A model generated the notes under the pieces. It ran no database searches, was not told the origin of the DNA, and worked only from the letters and a program-made list of their open reading frames with translations. The position numbers were made by a program, and so were the translations under genes. Of a stretch of 64,000 nucleotides of DNA, positions 38,101 through 49,600 are shown in pieces (the first letter of the stretch is position 1; the number at the start of each line of letters is the position of its first letter). The DNA is taken from assembly GCA_009746045.1 (NCBI GenBank), contig RPFO01000111.1, positions 537,301 through 601,300 on the forward strand, given 5' to 3'. The stretch comes from Mesostigma viride (Eukaryota > Streptophyta > Mesostigmatophyceae > Mesostigmatales > Mesostigmataceae).

Positions 38101-41100
38101 ATGGACCACCACACGCGAGCAATGGATGGGCATGTGGTAGGGGTGCGCAATGGACCACCACACGCGAGCAATGGATGGGCATGTGGTAGGGGTGCGCAAT
38201 GGACCACCACACGCGAGCAATGATGGGCATGTGGTAGGGGTGCGCAATGGACCACCACACGCGAGCAATGGATGGGCATGTGGTAGGGGTGCGCAATGGA
38301 CCACCACACGCGAGCAATGATGGGCATGTGGTAGGGGTGCGCAATGGACCACCACACGCGAGCAATAGATGGGCATGTGGTAGGGGTGCGCAATGGACCA
38401 CCACACGCGAGCAATGGATGGGCATGTGGTAGGGGTGCGCAATGGACCACCACACGCGAGCAATGGATGGGCATGTGGTAGGGGTGCGCAATGGACCACC
38501 ACACGCGAGCAATGGATGGGCATGTGGTAGGGGTGCGCAATGGACCACCACACGCGAGCAATGGATGGGCATGTGGTAGGGGTGCGCAATGGACCACCAC
38601 ACGCGAGCAATGGATGGGCATGTGGTAGGGGTGCGCAATGGACCACCACACGCGAGCAATGGATGGGCATGTGGTAGGGGTGCGCAATGGACCACCACAC
38701 GCGAGCAATGGATGGGCATGTGGTAGGGGTGCGCAATGGACCACCACACGCGAGCAATGGATGGGCATGTGGTAGGGGTGCGCAATGGACCACCACACGC
38801 GAGCAATGGATGGGCATGTGGTAGGGGTGCGCAATGGACCACCACACGCGAGCAATAGATGGGCATGTGGTAGGGGTGCGCAATGGACCACCACACGCGA
38901 GCAATGGATGGGCATGTGGTAGGGGTGCGCAATGGACCACCACACGCGAGCAATGGATGGGCATGTGGTAGGGGTGCGCAATGGACCACCACACGCGAGC
39001 AATGGATGGGCATGTGGTAGGGGTGCGCAATGGACCACCACACGCGAGCAATGGATGGGCATGTGGTAGGGGTGCGCAATGGACCACCACACGCGAGCAA
39101 TGATGGGCATGTGGTAGGGGTGCGCAATGGACCACCACACGCGAGCAATGATGGGCATGTGGTAGGGGTGCGCAATGGACCACCACACGCGAGCAATGAT
39201 GGGCATGTGGTAGGGGTGCGCAATGGACCACCACACGCGAGCAATGGATGGGCATGTGGTAGGGGTGCGCAATGGACCACCACACGCGAGCAATGGATGG
39301 GCATGTGGTAGGGGTGCGCAATGGACCACCACACGCGAGCAATGGATGGGCATGTGGTAGGGGTGCGCAATGGACCACCACACGCGAGCAATGGATGGGC
39401 ATGTGGTAGGGGTGCGCAATGGACCACCACACGCGAGCAATGGATGGGCATGTGGTAGGGGTGCGCAATGGACCACCACACGCGAGCAATGGATGGGCAT
39501 GTGGTAGGGGTGCGCAATGGACCACCACACGCGAGCAATGGATGGGCATGTGGTAGGGGTGCGCAATGGACCACCACACGCGAGCAATGGATGGGCATGT
39601 GGTAGGGGTGCGCAATGGACCACCACACGCGAGCAATGATGGGCATGTGGTAGGGGTGCGCAATGGACCACCACACGCGAGCAATGGATGGGCATGTGGT
39701 AGGGGTGCGCAATGGACCACCACACGCGAGCAATAGATGGGCATGTGGTAGGGGTGCGCAATGGACCACCACACGCGAGCAATAGATGGGCATGTGGTAG
39801 GGGTGCGCAATGGACCACCACACGCGAGCAATGGATGGGCATGTGGTAGGGGTGCGCAATGGACCACCACACGCGAGCAATGGATGGGCATGTGGTAGGG
39901 GTGCGCAATGGACCACCACACGCGAGCAATAGATGGGCATGTGGTAGGGGTGCGCAATGGACCACCACACGCGAGCAATAGATGGGCATGTGGTAGGGGT
40001 GCGCAATGGACCACCACACGCGAGCAATGGATGGGCATGTGGTAGGGGTGCGCAATGGACCACCACACGCGAGCAATGGATGGGCATGTGGTAGGGGTGC
40101 GCAATGGACCACCACACGCGAGCAATGGATGGGCATGTGGTAGGGGTGCGCAATGGACCACCACACGCGAGCAATGGATGGGCATGTGGTAGGGGTGCGC
40201 AATGGACCACCACACGCGAGCAATGGATGGGCATGTGGTAGGGGTGCGCAATGGACCACCACACGCGAGCAATGATGGGCATGTGGTAGGGGTGCGCAAT
40301 GGACCACCACACGCGAGCAATGGATGGGCATGTGGTAGGGGTGCGCAATGGACCACCACACGCGAGCAATGGATGGGCATGTGGTAGGGGTGCGCAATGG
40401 ACCACCACACGCGAGCAATGGATGGGCATGTGGTAGGGGTGCGCAATGGACCACCACACGCGAGCAATGGATGGGCATGTGGTAGGGGTGCGCAATGGAC
40501 CACCACACGCGAGCAATGGATGGGCATGTGGTAGGGGTGCGCAATGGACCACCACACGCGAGCAATGGATGGGCATGTGGTAGGGGTGCGCAATGGACCA
40601 CCACACGCGAGCAATGGATGGGCATGTGGTAGGGGTGCGCAATGGACCACCACACGCGAGCAATGGATGGGCATGTGGTAGGGGTGCGCAATGGACCACC
40701 ACACGCGAGCAATGGATGGGCATGTGGTAGGGGTGCGCAATGGACCACCACACGCGAGCAATGGATGGGCATGTGGTAGGGGTGCGCAATGGACCACCAC
40801 ACGCGAGCAATGATGGGCATGTGGTAGGGGTGCGCAATGGACCACCACACGCGAGCAATAGATGGGCATGTGGTAGGGGTGCGCAATGGACCACCACACG
40901 CGAGCAATGATGGGCATGTGGTAGGGGTGCGCAATGGACCACCACACGCGAGCAATGGATGGGCATGTGGTAGGGGTGCGCAATGGACCACCACACGCGA
41001 GCAATGGATGGGCATGTGGTAGGGGTGCGCAATGGACCACCACACGCGAGCAATGGATGGGCATGTGGTAGGGGTGCGCAATGGACCACCACACGCGAGC

Positions 41101-44100
41101 AATAGATGGGCATGTGGTAGGGGTGCGCAATGGACCACCACACGCGAGCAATGGATGGGCATGTGGTAGGGGTGCGCAATGGACCACCACACGCGAGCAA
41201 TGGATGGGCATGTGGTAGGGGTGCGCAATGGACCACCACACGCGAGCAATGGATGGGCATGTGGTAGGGGTGCGCAATGGACCACCACACGCGAGCAATG
41301 GATGGGCATGTGGTAGGGGTGCGCAATGGACCACCACACGCGAGCAATAGATGGGCATGTGGTAGGGGTGCGCAATGGACCACCACACGCGAGCAATAGA
41401 TGGGCATGTGGTAGGGGTGCGCAATGGACCACCACACGCGAGCAATGGATGGGCATGTGGTAGGGGTGCGCAATGGACCACCACACGCGAGCAATAGATG
41501 GGCATGTGGTAGGGGTGCGCAATGGACCACCACACGCGAGCAATGGATGGGCATGTGGTAGGGGTGCGCAATGGACCACCACACGCGAGCAATGAGATGG
41601 GCATGTGGTAGGGGTGCGCAATGGACCACCACACGCGAGCAATGGATGGGCATGTGGTAGGGGTGCGCAATGGACCACCACACGCGAGCAATGGATGGGC
41701 ATGTGGTAGGGGTGCGCAATGGACCACCACACGCGAGCAATGGATGGGCATGTGGTAGGGGTGCGCAATGGACCACCACACGCGAGCAATGGATGGGCAT
41801 GTGGTAGGGGTGCGCAATGGACCACCACACGCGAGCAATGGATGGGCATGTGGTAGGGGTGCGCAATGGACCACCACACGCGAGCAATGGATGGGCATGT
41901 GGTAGGGGTGCGCAATGGACCACCACACGCGAGCAATGGATGGGCATGTGGTAGGGGTGCGCAATGGACCACCACACGCGAGCAATGGATGGGCATGTGG
42001 TAGGGGTGCGCAATGGACCACCACACGCGAGCAATGGATGGGCATGTGGTAGGGGTGCGCAATGGACCACCACACGCGAGCAATGGATGGGCATGTGGTA
42101 GGGGTGCGCAATGGACCACCACACGCGAGCAATAGATGGGCATGTGGTAGGGGTGCGCAATGGACCACCACACGCGAGCAATAGATGGGCATGTGGTAGG
42201 GGTGCGCAATGGACCACCACACGCGAGCAATGGATGGGCATGTGGTAGGGGTGCGCAATGGACCACCACACGCGAGCAATGGATGGGCATGTGGTAGGGG
42301 TGCGCAATGGACCACCACACGCGAGCAATAGATGGGCATGTGGTAGGGGTGCGCAATGGACCACCACACGCGAGCAATGGATGGGCATGTGGTAGGGGTG
42401 CGCAATGGACCACCACACGCGAGCAATGGATGGGCATGTGGTAGGGGTGCGCAATGGACCACCACACGCGAGCAATAGATGGGCATGTGGTAGGGGTGCG
42501 CAATGGACCACCACACGCGAGCAATAGATGGGCATGTGGTAGGGGTGCGCAATGGACCACCACACGCGAGCAATGGATGGGCATGTGGTAGGGGTGCTAA
42601 ATGGACCACCACACGCGAGCAATGGATGGGCATGTGGTAGGGGTGCGCGAGGTATCGCTGCCCAGTGCGGTGTTCGGGAGTCTCTTGCTGCGGCCCTCCA
42701 TCTGTCCTTACGCACGCAGGTCATGCCACCACACTGGAAGGGAAGGGGCCTTGCTGTGGCCAGTGGACTCAGTCGTGGCAGGTAGACCGAGTCGTGGCAG
42801 GTAGACCGAGGCGCTGCTCTCTGGCGTTCCCCGCTGTGATGGGACCATAGCCCGAAGCTGCTTCCCTTGCCGGTAGCTGCTGCCTCTAAACCTGAATTTC
42901 CAATCGCCCCCTCCTCACGCCTCCCCTTCCCCCCGTGCCCCTGCCTCGTCGCGCCTCCCCCTCCCTCCCCGTGCCCGCATGCCCGCGCCAGCGTTCAACC
43001 TGGACTTCTACACGGACGTGCTGGACCTGCAGTACTTGGTGGAGCGTGAGGCCCAGAACAGCGCCTTCTCCGCAAAGTACCGGTGAGGGGGGGGGAGGGA
43101 TGGGGAAGGAAGAAAAAGGGGGGGGAAGTGGCTTGCATGTGTGTACTGTACGCCGTCTGCTTGGGGATTACGAGGGGTTAGGGTTTAGGATTAGGGTTTA
43201 AGGTTATGGCAGCAAGGGAGGCGGGCGATTGCTGCTGCGTGGCGGGATCTGTTTGGGGCGCGGCAGTCCCTGAGGGAAGCGTTGGAATGGGAGGGCATAT
43301 TCTGAGGGCTGCAATGGGAGGGTGTAAGCAGCGGATAAGCCTGGGGCCCATGCATTCCATGCAAAGGTAGGATGGGAGGAATGTCGTATGTCTTTCATCA
43401 GAGGTGCGCCCTGTGTACCTGTTTGGCTGTTGGCTGCGCATTTTCTTTTGGTGTGCCTTTGACCTTTGGGGTGCCGCCTGGAGGCACCGTACATTCCAGC
43501 GATCTCACTGACTGTGTCGCTCAGTTGGTGTAACGTGACCAAACCTGCATACCGTCTCAGGCTCTGAGGTCCCTGCTGCCATCTACATGACTGGCTGTTC
43601 CCCCTCTAACTACCAGTCCTCAATCTGCCAGTGCAAATTGGCTCCCTTCTATGGTCAGGTGACTTGCTGTGCACGCGGAGCCATTGCAGCACGCCGTTGC
43701 CAGGGTTGCGGGCATCCAATGCCTAATAGCGTTCGCAATCGTGCCTCCATGTGTGCATGCGCGCCCCTCACCTTCTCCCCCCCACCCACCCACCCCCCAC
43801 CCCCACCCACACCCACACCCACCCACACAACACCAGCAAGCTGAGCGCGGCGTTGTGCGAGGTCGTCCAGGACTTTGGCCTGGTCAACTTCTGCACACTC
43901 AACATACAGGTGAGGAGAGCTGGCTTAACATACAGGTGAAGGGGCCACACTCAACATAGAGGTTGGACCTGAGTGGAATGGACCTGGCGGTGTCCTGTCG
44001 TGGAGCATGGACTTGACCGCACGGACGTCTTTCTGCCAATAAACAAGGAGGCATGCTCTGAACAAGGAGAAATGCGCTGTGGATTGTCTGGGAAGCAGAG

Positions 44101-46249
44101 TTGGAGGACTAAGAAAGAGAACGTTTACATAGAGTCGCAGGGAGCATAGGATGGCAAACGAGCGGGAGAGTCTATAACTGAAGTTTGAACCGGAACTGTC
44201 AAGATGGTGGAATGGTAGAAAGGAGTGGGGGGGGCGGCATGCCCCTGGTGTGCTGTACCCATTCGGTCTATCCTCACTGGCCTGTCGGCATGCCCTGTGG
44301 GCGCTGACCTGACCGGTGTTGCTTCTTGGCCACGCGCTTGCTGGGTGGCACCGTGCTGGATGATGTGGGCCGGGTGGTAATGTCCCCCCCCCCCCTGCCC
44401 AGGACAAGGAGAGTGTGCTGAGCGTGATGCGCGTGGTGGACAAGGCCAACGGATGCGTGTTCGGGGACTTGGAGCGTGTGGGGCTCGCCAGCCCGATCGG
44501 GTTCGCAAACTTCGCGGCCACCACGCACGCCGACTGGGACTACTACAGATATCCTTTTCCTTGCCTTGCGCTTTCTTTCGCAGACGGTTTCTCAAGTGAA
44601 TAGCTTAAGTATTCATGGCATGCGGGGTTAGGGGCGTACAGGGGGTTATTTCGTCCTCGGCAACATGCAGACTGGACACGCGCGTCTGCCAATTCTGGCA
44701 TGTTGTCGAGATGACAGGTGGCAGGTTGCTGGCGGGCAGCATGCCCAGCGTCCCTCTGCAAGCGAGCAGTTGCTTGACAAGTTCTCAGGCTGGTGACATT
44801 TCCCAAACGCTGGCACGTAGAGAGGAAAGGTATGCATGGTCCCACACGCTGGCACGTTGAGAGGAAAGGTATGCATGGTCCCACACGCTGGCACGTTGAG
44901 AGGAAAGGTATGCATGGTCCCACACGCTGGCACGTTGAGAGGAACGGTATGCATGGTCCCACACGCTGGCACGTTGAGAGGAAAGGTATGCATGGTCCCA
45001 CACGCTGGCACGTTGAGAGGAACGGTATGCATGGTCTCACACGCTGGCACGTTGAGAGGGAAGGTATGCATGGTCTCACACGCTGGCACGTTGAGAGGAA
45101 GGGTATGCATGGTCTCACACGCTGGCACGTTGAGAGGGAAGGTATGCATGGTCTCACACGCTGGCACGTTGAGAGGAAAGGTATGCATGGTGCCACACGC
45201 TGGCACGTTGAGAGGAAGGGTATGCATGGTGCCACACGCTGGCACGTTGAGAGGAAAGGTATGCATGGTCCCACACGCTGGCACGTTGAGAGGAACGGTA
45301 TGCATGGTCTCACCGTTTTTTTCTTTCTCGCCACCACAGGTCTTATCAACACACACACAGGTCTTATCAACACAGGTCTTATCAACACAGGTCTTATCAA
45401 CACAGGTCTTATCAACACAGGTCTTATCAACACAGGTCTTATCAACACAGGTCTTATCAACACAGGTCTTATCAACACAGGTCTTATCAACACAGGTCTT
45501 ATCAACGCCAGGCACCCACTCCCCCCCCATGGGTGATTACCTGTCCCCCGTCCCATAGAGGCAGTAAGAGCTTCCCTTCTCTGTCAACCCCACCTGCCGC
45601 CCGGTGGATCCGCCACGCGCCCCCCACACGACATCTCTGCTTTGAACACTTGCGCTGAAATTTTTTCCTTGACACGTTACGCGCCAGTTGCTGGTGGTGA
45701 TGTGTTGTACGTAGCATGTGGGCACTCGTGTGGCGTCTCTGCGGGCACTGATGTGGGCGTTGGTGTGGCTGTGGTGGGTAGGGCAGGGTGGGTAGGGCAG
45801 CGCGGGTGGATGGTTCGTGGGGATGAAGGGTGCTGAGGGAGAGGGTGTTTGGCAAAAATGGGATGTTCTTCAACGTGTCAGGTGGGCATGTCGTCCTGTG
45901 GGCGGCAGATGTTTTCCGGTGAGCGCGTTTCACCTGGGATCGTGTAAGGCGGATCTTTTTGTGGACTTGGAATGGGGGAGTGCTGTTCTGTGCAAGCATG
46001 TGCATGGCTGGCACGATGGGTTGTATCCGGAGTTTTTCGTCCCTTTGTGTGATGTGCATGGTTGGCATGGGGGTTTGGCTACGCCTCTCCACATCAGGGG
46101 AGGTGCAGGAGCGCTACATGAATGACATCAGCGACGAGGACGTCGCAAAGGAGATGCGTGCAATTGCCGCCGCTGCTGCCGCCACCCGAGGGGAGGACGG
46201 AGACACTCTCGCGGGGACCACCAAGGAGGAAAGGGGCAGATCCTCGTAG
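20125..46249 (+). CDS. GPN2: GPN-loop GTPase 2 (GPN2), 10 exons, 339 residues
   Basis: Exons: 20125-20216, 20507-20551, 21326-21405, 22777-22851, 23498-23601, 24551-24707, 42992-43082, 43837-43909, 44403-44548, 46093-46249. All phases join and the sum is 1,020 bases. Motifs: P-loop GPPGSGKTT (9-17), the diagnostic GPN loop (69-71), DFPGQVE (104-110), and SKVD (173-176) for guanine recognition. Family members are about 300-340 residues, so the length fits. GPN proteins act as dimeric GTPases needed for assembly and nuclear import of RNA polymerase II and III. The last 40 residues form an Ala/Glu-rich tail. Intron 6 is 18.3 kb and mostly satellite DNA. Intron 9 begins ATATCCTTT and appears to end AC. 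Eight introns are GT-AG. The exon 2 donor (CC/GTATCC) is the least canonical but is supported by phase and by the conserved PANDHLPY join. Confidence 0.93.
21725..22386. repeat. 51-bp satellite, 13 copies with no visible differences, GPN2 intron 3
   Basis: The unit contains GGTATAGCCCACCGATCTAC and AATGCTTTTACTGGCTCGA. I saw no difference between the 13 copies by eye. Because 51 is divisible by three, the same 17-residue phrase repeats in all open frames. The array lies inside the intron at 21406-22776. Confidence 0.97.
24699..24769. repeat. Duplicated end of GPN2 exon 6 with its donor
   Basis: GGGGAGCTGGGTGCGTGCGC, spanning the exon end at 24707 and its donor, recurs essentially unchanged at 24746-24769, about 48 bases into the intron. 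Confidence 0.9.
24957..42649. repeat. 17.7-kb satellite array, 49-bp unit, about 360 copies, in GPN2 intron 6
   Basis: The unit contains ATGGACCACCACACGCGAGC and GGGCATGTGGTAGGGGTGCG. Almost all variation is at one spot: AATGGATGGG (49 bp), AATAGATGGG (49 bp) or AATGATGGG (48 bp), with one 50-bp AATGAGATGGG at about 41590. The A type is enriched in the first 3 kb and the last 3 kb, and the 48-bp type is enriched between about 31.6 and 40.9 kb. Multi-unit blocks of 195 bp (three 49s and one 48) recur. The minus strand has no stop in any of the three frames, which produces three overlapping frames of about 5,900 codons that are not genes. Confidence 0.98.
42650..42991. other. Right end of GPN2 intron 6
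   Basis: Unique sequence after the satellite. It carries a short duplicated AGTCGTGGCAGGTAGACCG at about 42770-42810 and a C-rich tract (42905-42985) leading to the acceptor at 42990-42991. Confidence 0.6.
43174..43206. repeat. Short interstitial telomere-like stretch
   Basis: GGGGTTAGGGTTTAGGATTA followed by GGGTTTAAGG has imperfect TTAGGG/TTTAGGG repeats. It lies in GPN2 intron 7. The TTTAGGG form is the common plant and green-algal telomere repeat. Only about four degenerate units are present. Confidence 0.5.
43924..43967. repeat. Two copies of the end of GPN2 exon 8 and its donor
   Basis: The exon end and donor, CACACTCAACATACAGGTGA, recur as CTTAACATACAGGTGA at 43924-43939 and CACACTCAACATAGAGGTT at 43946-43964, directly after the real donor at 43910. 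Confidence 0.85.
44806..45312. repeat. 39-bp minisatellite, 13 copies, in the AT-AC intron
   Basis: The unit contains CACGCTGGCACGTTGAGAGG and GGTATGCATGGTC. Point differences (GGTCCC, GGTCTC, GGTGCC; AAAGG, AACGG, GAAGG) mark subtypes. Confidence 0.95.
45336..45508. repeat. 15-bp tandem repeat (CACAGGTCTTATCAA), about 11 copies
   Basis: Follows the 39-bp array inside the same intron. Each unit contains CAGGT, an AG/GT splice-like core. Confidence 0.95.
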
Positions 46250-46396
46250 GAGACAGGAAACTGTGGTGCAGCATGAAAACGAGTGCAAGGGGGGTCAGAC
46301 CAAAACCCCGTTTCTAAATTGAGCCATTTCTAGGGCAATATCCCAGTGAATAGGAGGGAAGCCAGTATTACGGAAGTATGATGGCGTGTCTATTAA

Positions 46397-46525
46397 TTAA
46401 TTAATTACTAAATTATTATATCGTCTTTTGATTGAGTTAGCCAGCTTTTGCCCATGCACACACATGTGCACATTAATTAAGTATATAATTAAACTCGTGC
46501 TTCCACTGGGGAGTCACGGAGCATT
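46397..46525. mobile_element. Copy of the AATT-bounded repeat family (inverted orientation)
   Basis: ATTAATTAATTAATTA at the left and, at 46486-46520, AATTAAACTCGTGCTTCCAC then GGGGAGTC. Reverse-complemented, this matches the 5005-5035 end of the element at 4689-5090. A GGAT/GGAG microsatellite follows (46529-46600). Confidence 0.5.
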
Positions 46526-46603
46526 AACCCGGATGGATGGATGGATGGAGGAGGGAGGGAGGGAGGGAGGGTTTAGGCTGGATGGAGGGAGGGAGGGAGG
46601 GAC

Positions 46604-49600
46604 CTAAACAGGGTGTGCCTCAGCCACAATATACATGCAGGCTTGCGTGTCCTTGGCCCTGTCGCCAATTGCACCTTGCAAGGGCACGGTTTTCGTGGGG
46701 TGATAGTAACTGTCCACTTCACGCCACTCCTCGGCCCTGCCAACGCGCCGTAGGAGCTGCCAGTGCTTGGGGTGGTCATACACGAGGACGGCGCAGAGCC
46801 ACGCAGTCACCTCGTACTGTTTACGCTCTTCGCCCCCCACCGTGATGCGTACCACGATCTCTTCCGGCAGTTGGTGCGCAGTCTCTTCCGGCAGAGGGCC
46901 CTGGAACAAGTCGACGACCGGGATCATGGTCGGGACAGTCTTGAAGACTCGTACAGGGGGGTCATGGAAACCCGCGCACCCAGGGGTGCACAAACTCTTA
47001 AAGTTGGTGCCGCACCCTTGGGTCAGCGCCCTCTGGATGGCCTCGACGATGGAGTGTCCACCATTCTTAGGCGTGCACTTAAAGTGGCAGTCGATAGGAA
47101 GCTTCACGAGCAGCTCCTCCGTGGGGCGACAAGTGTGGCCTACTTCGCGTAGGTCGCACCCCTGCAGATGCCACATCACAGTCGTCAAGCAGCTGGCAGC
47201 AGACAGGCACTCGCCCACGTTCTTCTGCTGGTAATCAGCGCATGCTGTGTGCACCCTCTTCTGCCACTTCTCGTATTTCTTGCGCGGCTCTGTATCGATA
47301 GCGATAAACCACCGGATGATGACCAGGCCCAGCTCGCATCGCTGGGGGTCATGGGCGCGACCCCTCGCTCGACCCGTGAGAAGCTGTGCTAGCCCGACCC
47401 CGCCACCAGACACCACCGCAGCTCCCGCGTTGGCAAACTCGATGGCAGCGTCTGGGGCACAGCTGAAATCCCCCCATCTCCCCGTGTGCTCCCGGCCAGC
47501 CTTCACCCTGTGCTCACCGTGCTTTCTCAACAGTTCCGCACTCTTCGTGCAGGGCCTGCAGTCCTCGTCGGGACCAGGACACTCTGCCGGAAATGCCGGG
47601 TCAGTGGTGCGATCGATCTCCACAGGGCTGGCAGTCCCTGCATCATCATCATCCCGAGCAAGGTCGAGGGGAAGATCGGCGCAGTCTCCCGCCTTCACCC
47701 CCGCTGCCTTCTCACTCGACTGTGGCCCTGGCGGCTTCCCCACCGTCCCCTCTGCCGCCGCACTCGCCTGAGGATCGACCACCACCAGTACCTTCATCGC
47801 CGCCTCCGCTCTCTGCCTCGCACCACGCTTCCCCTTCTGCAGCGCCTCCGCCTTCCCCCCCGTCTCCCCCTCCGCCGCCATCCTCTCTGGAACTCCCTCG
47901 TCCCCCCCGTACCCGCCGCCTCCGCCTTGCCCCCGTCCCCACCTCCACACCCCTCGAGTCTGGATCTCCGTCCTTCCCCCCGTGTTCGACGTCTCCGCAG
48001 CCTGCTGTGCAGCCCGCCTCCTCCTCGTCTGCGGCCCTGGCGACGCCACTACCTCCTTCGCCGCCGGCGTCGATCCCTGACTTTCAGCCACCTTCCTCTT
48101 CCTCTTTTTTGGCTTCCCAATGACCGTGCCGCGGTCCTCCTCATCGGTGGAGGACCCTACCTCAACCACCTCCACGTACCCCCTCCCCGCCGCCTCCGCC
48201 TTCCCCCCCGTGTCCCCCTCCGCCGCCATCGTCTCTGGAACTCCCTCCCCCACCCCCCTCCCCGCCGCCTCCGCCTTCCCCCCCGTGTCCCCCTCCGCCG
48301 CCATCGTCTCTGGAACTCCCTCCTCCACCCCCTCCCCGCCGCCTCCGCCTTCCCCCCCGTGTCCCCCTCCGCCGCCATCGTCTCTGGATCTCCCTCCTCC
48401 ACCCCCCTCCCCGCCGCCTCCGCCTTCCCCCCCGTGTCCCCCTCCGCCGCCATCGTCTCTGGATCTCCCTCCTCCACCCCCCTCCCCGCCGCCTCCGCCT
48501 TCCCCCCGTGTCCCCCTCCGCCGCCATCGTCTCTGGATCTCCCTCCTCCACCCCCTCCCCGCCGCCTCGATCCGCCTTCCCCCCCGTGTCCCCCTCCGCC
48601 GCCATCGTCTCTGGAACTCCCTCCTCCACCCCCCTCCCCGCCGCCTCCGCCTTCCCCCCCGTGTCCCCCTCCGCCGCCATCGTCTCTGGAACTCCCTCCT
48701 CCACCCCCCTCCCCGCCGCCTCCGCCTTTCCCCCGTGTCCCCCTCCGCCGCCATCGTCTCTGGAACTCCCTCCTCCACCCCCCTCCCCGCCGCCTCCGCC
48801 TTCCCCCCGTGTCCCCCTCCGCCGCCATCGTCTCTGGAACTCCCTCCTCCACCCCCCTCCCCGCCGCCTCCGCCTTCCCCGGCCCCGTGTCCCCCTCCGC
48901 CGCCATTGTCTCTGGAACTCCCTCCCCCACCCCCCTCCCCGCCGCCTCCGCCTTCCCCCCGTGTCCCCCTCCGCCGCCATCGTCTCTGGATCTCCCTCCT
49001 CCACCCCCCTCCCCGCCGCCTCCGCCTTCCCCCCGTGTCCCCCTCCGCCGCCATCGTCTCTGGATCTCCCTCCCCCACCCCCCTCCCCGCCGCCTCCGCC
49101 TTCCCCCCCGTGTCCCCCTCCGCCGCCATCGTCTCTGGAACTCCCTCCTCCACCCCCTCCCCGCCGCCTCCGCCTTCCCCCCCGTGTCCCCCTCCGCCGC
49201 CATCGTCTCTGGAACTCCCTCCTCCACCCCCCTCCCCGCCACCTCCGCCTCCGCCCCCGGCCTCTGTGCCGCCCTCCCCGGCTGCCCTGTGGCCTGCTTC
49301 TTCGGCCGTCTCCCTGCCGTTGCCAGGCCCTCGCGGGGCTGCCCTGTGGCCCGCTTCTTCGGCAGTATCCCTGCCGTTGCCAGGCCCTCGCGGGGCTGCC
49401 CTGTGGCCTGCTTCTTCGGCAGTCTCCCTTCCGTTGCCAGGCCCTCGCGGAGCGGCCCAGTGGTCGCATGTCCTGGCTGCCCAAGTGGAGCCGTTACTCC
49501 ATGCATGTGGATGCCTCCCAGCTGCATGTTCCCACAGATTAAAGTAAAACAAGGAGTCTAGGGGAAAGGTGTAAGGCCCCCGGCAAAAAGGATGCGTATT

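Larger units (their letters stand above)
44549..46092 (+). other. Putative U12-type AT-AC intron in GPN2
   Basis: The exon ends TACTACAG and the intron starts ATATCCTTTT, which matches the minor-spliceosome AT-AC donor consensus ATATCCTTT in full. Using CCAC at 46089-46092 as acceptor restores the frame and gives [13 protein letters not shown], the same spacing as the GPN2 family DYYR-xxx-VQEKYM. No GT donor near 44548 gives this join. A clear U12 branch site (TTCCTTAAC-like) was not found near the 3' end, which is the main weakness. Confidence 0.6.

Noticed and set aside
26035-41022. Dozens of 61-93 codon plus-strand frames within the satellite
   Set aside because: Each is created by a 48-bp unit changing frame between two stops. 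They are identical by-products of the array.
24957-42649. Possible CRISPR array
   Set aside because: Units are head-to-tail with no unique spacers, in a eukaryotic intron. The same holds for the other arrays.
24793-42724. Three overlapping minus-strand reading frames of about 5,900 codons each
   Set aside because: They arise because the 49-bp satellite unit has no stop in any minus-strand frame and rotates frame at each unit. The translation is a simple repeat and the region is an intron of GPN2.
43837-44548. A separate small gene after the satellite
   Set aside because: The segments [30 protein letters not shown] and DWDYYR are GPN2 exons in correct phase with the exons before the satellite.
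46033-46092. Alternative AG acceptor at 46031-46032 for the last GPN2 exon
   Set aside because: It also restores frame but inserts about 20 non-conserved residues between DYYR and VQERYM; the AC acceptor gives the family spacing exactly.
47486-49561. Pro-rich plus-strand frames of 475-691 codons
   Set aside because: Antisense shadows of the GC-rich 75-bp coding repeat; the opposite strand leads into a more protein-like C-terminus.
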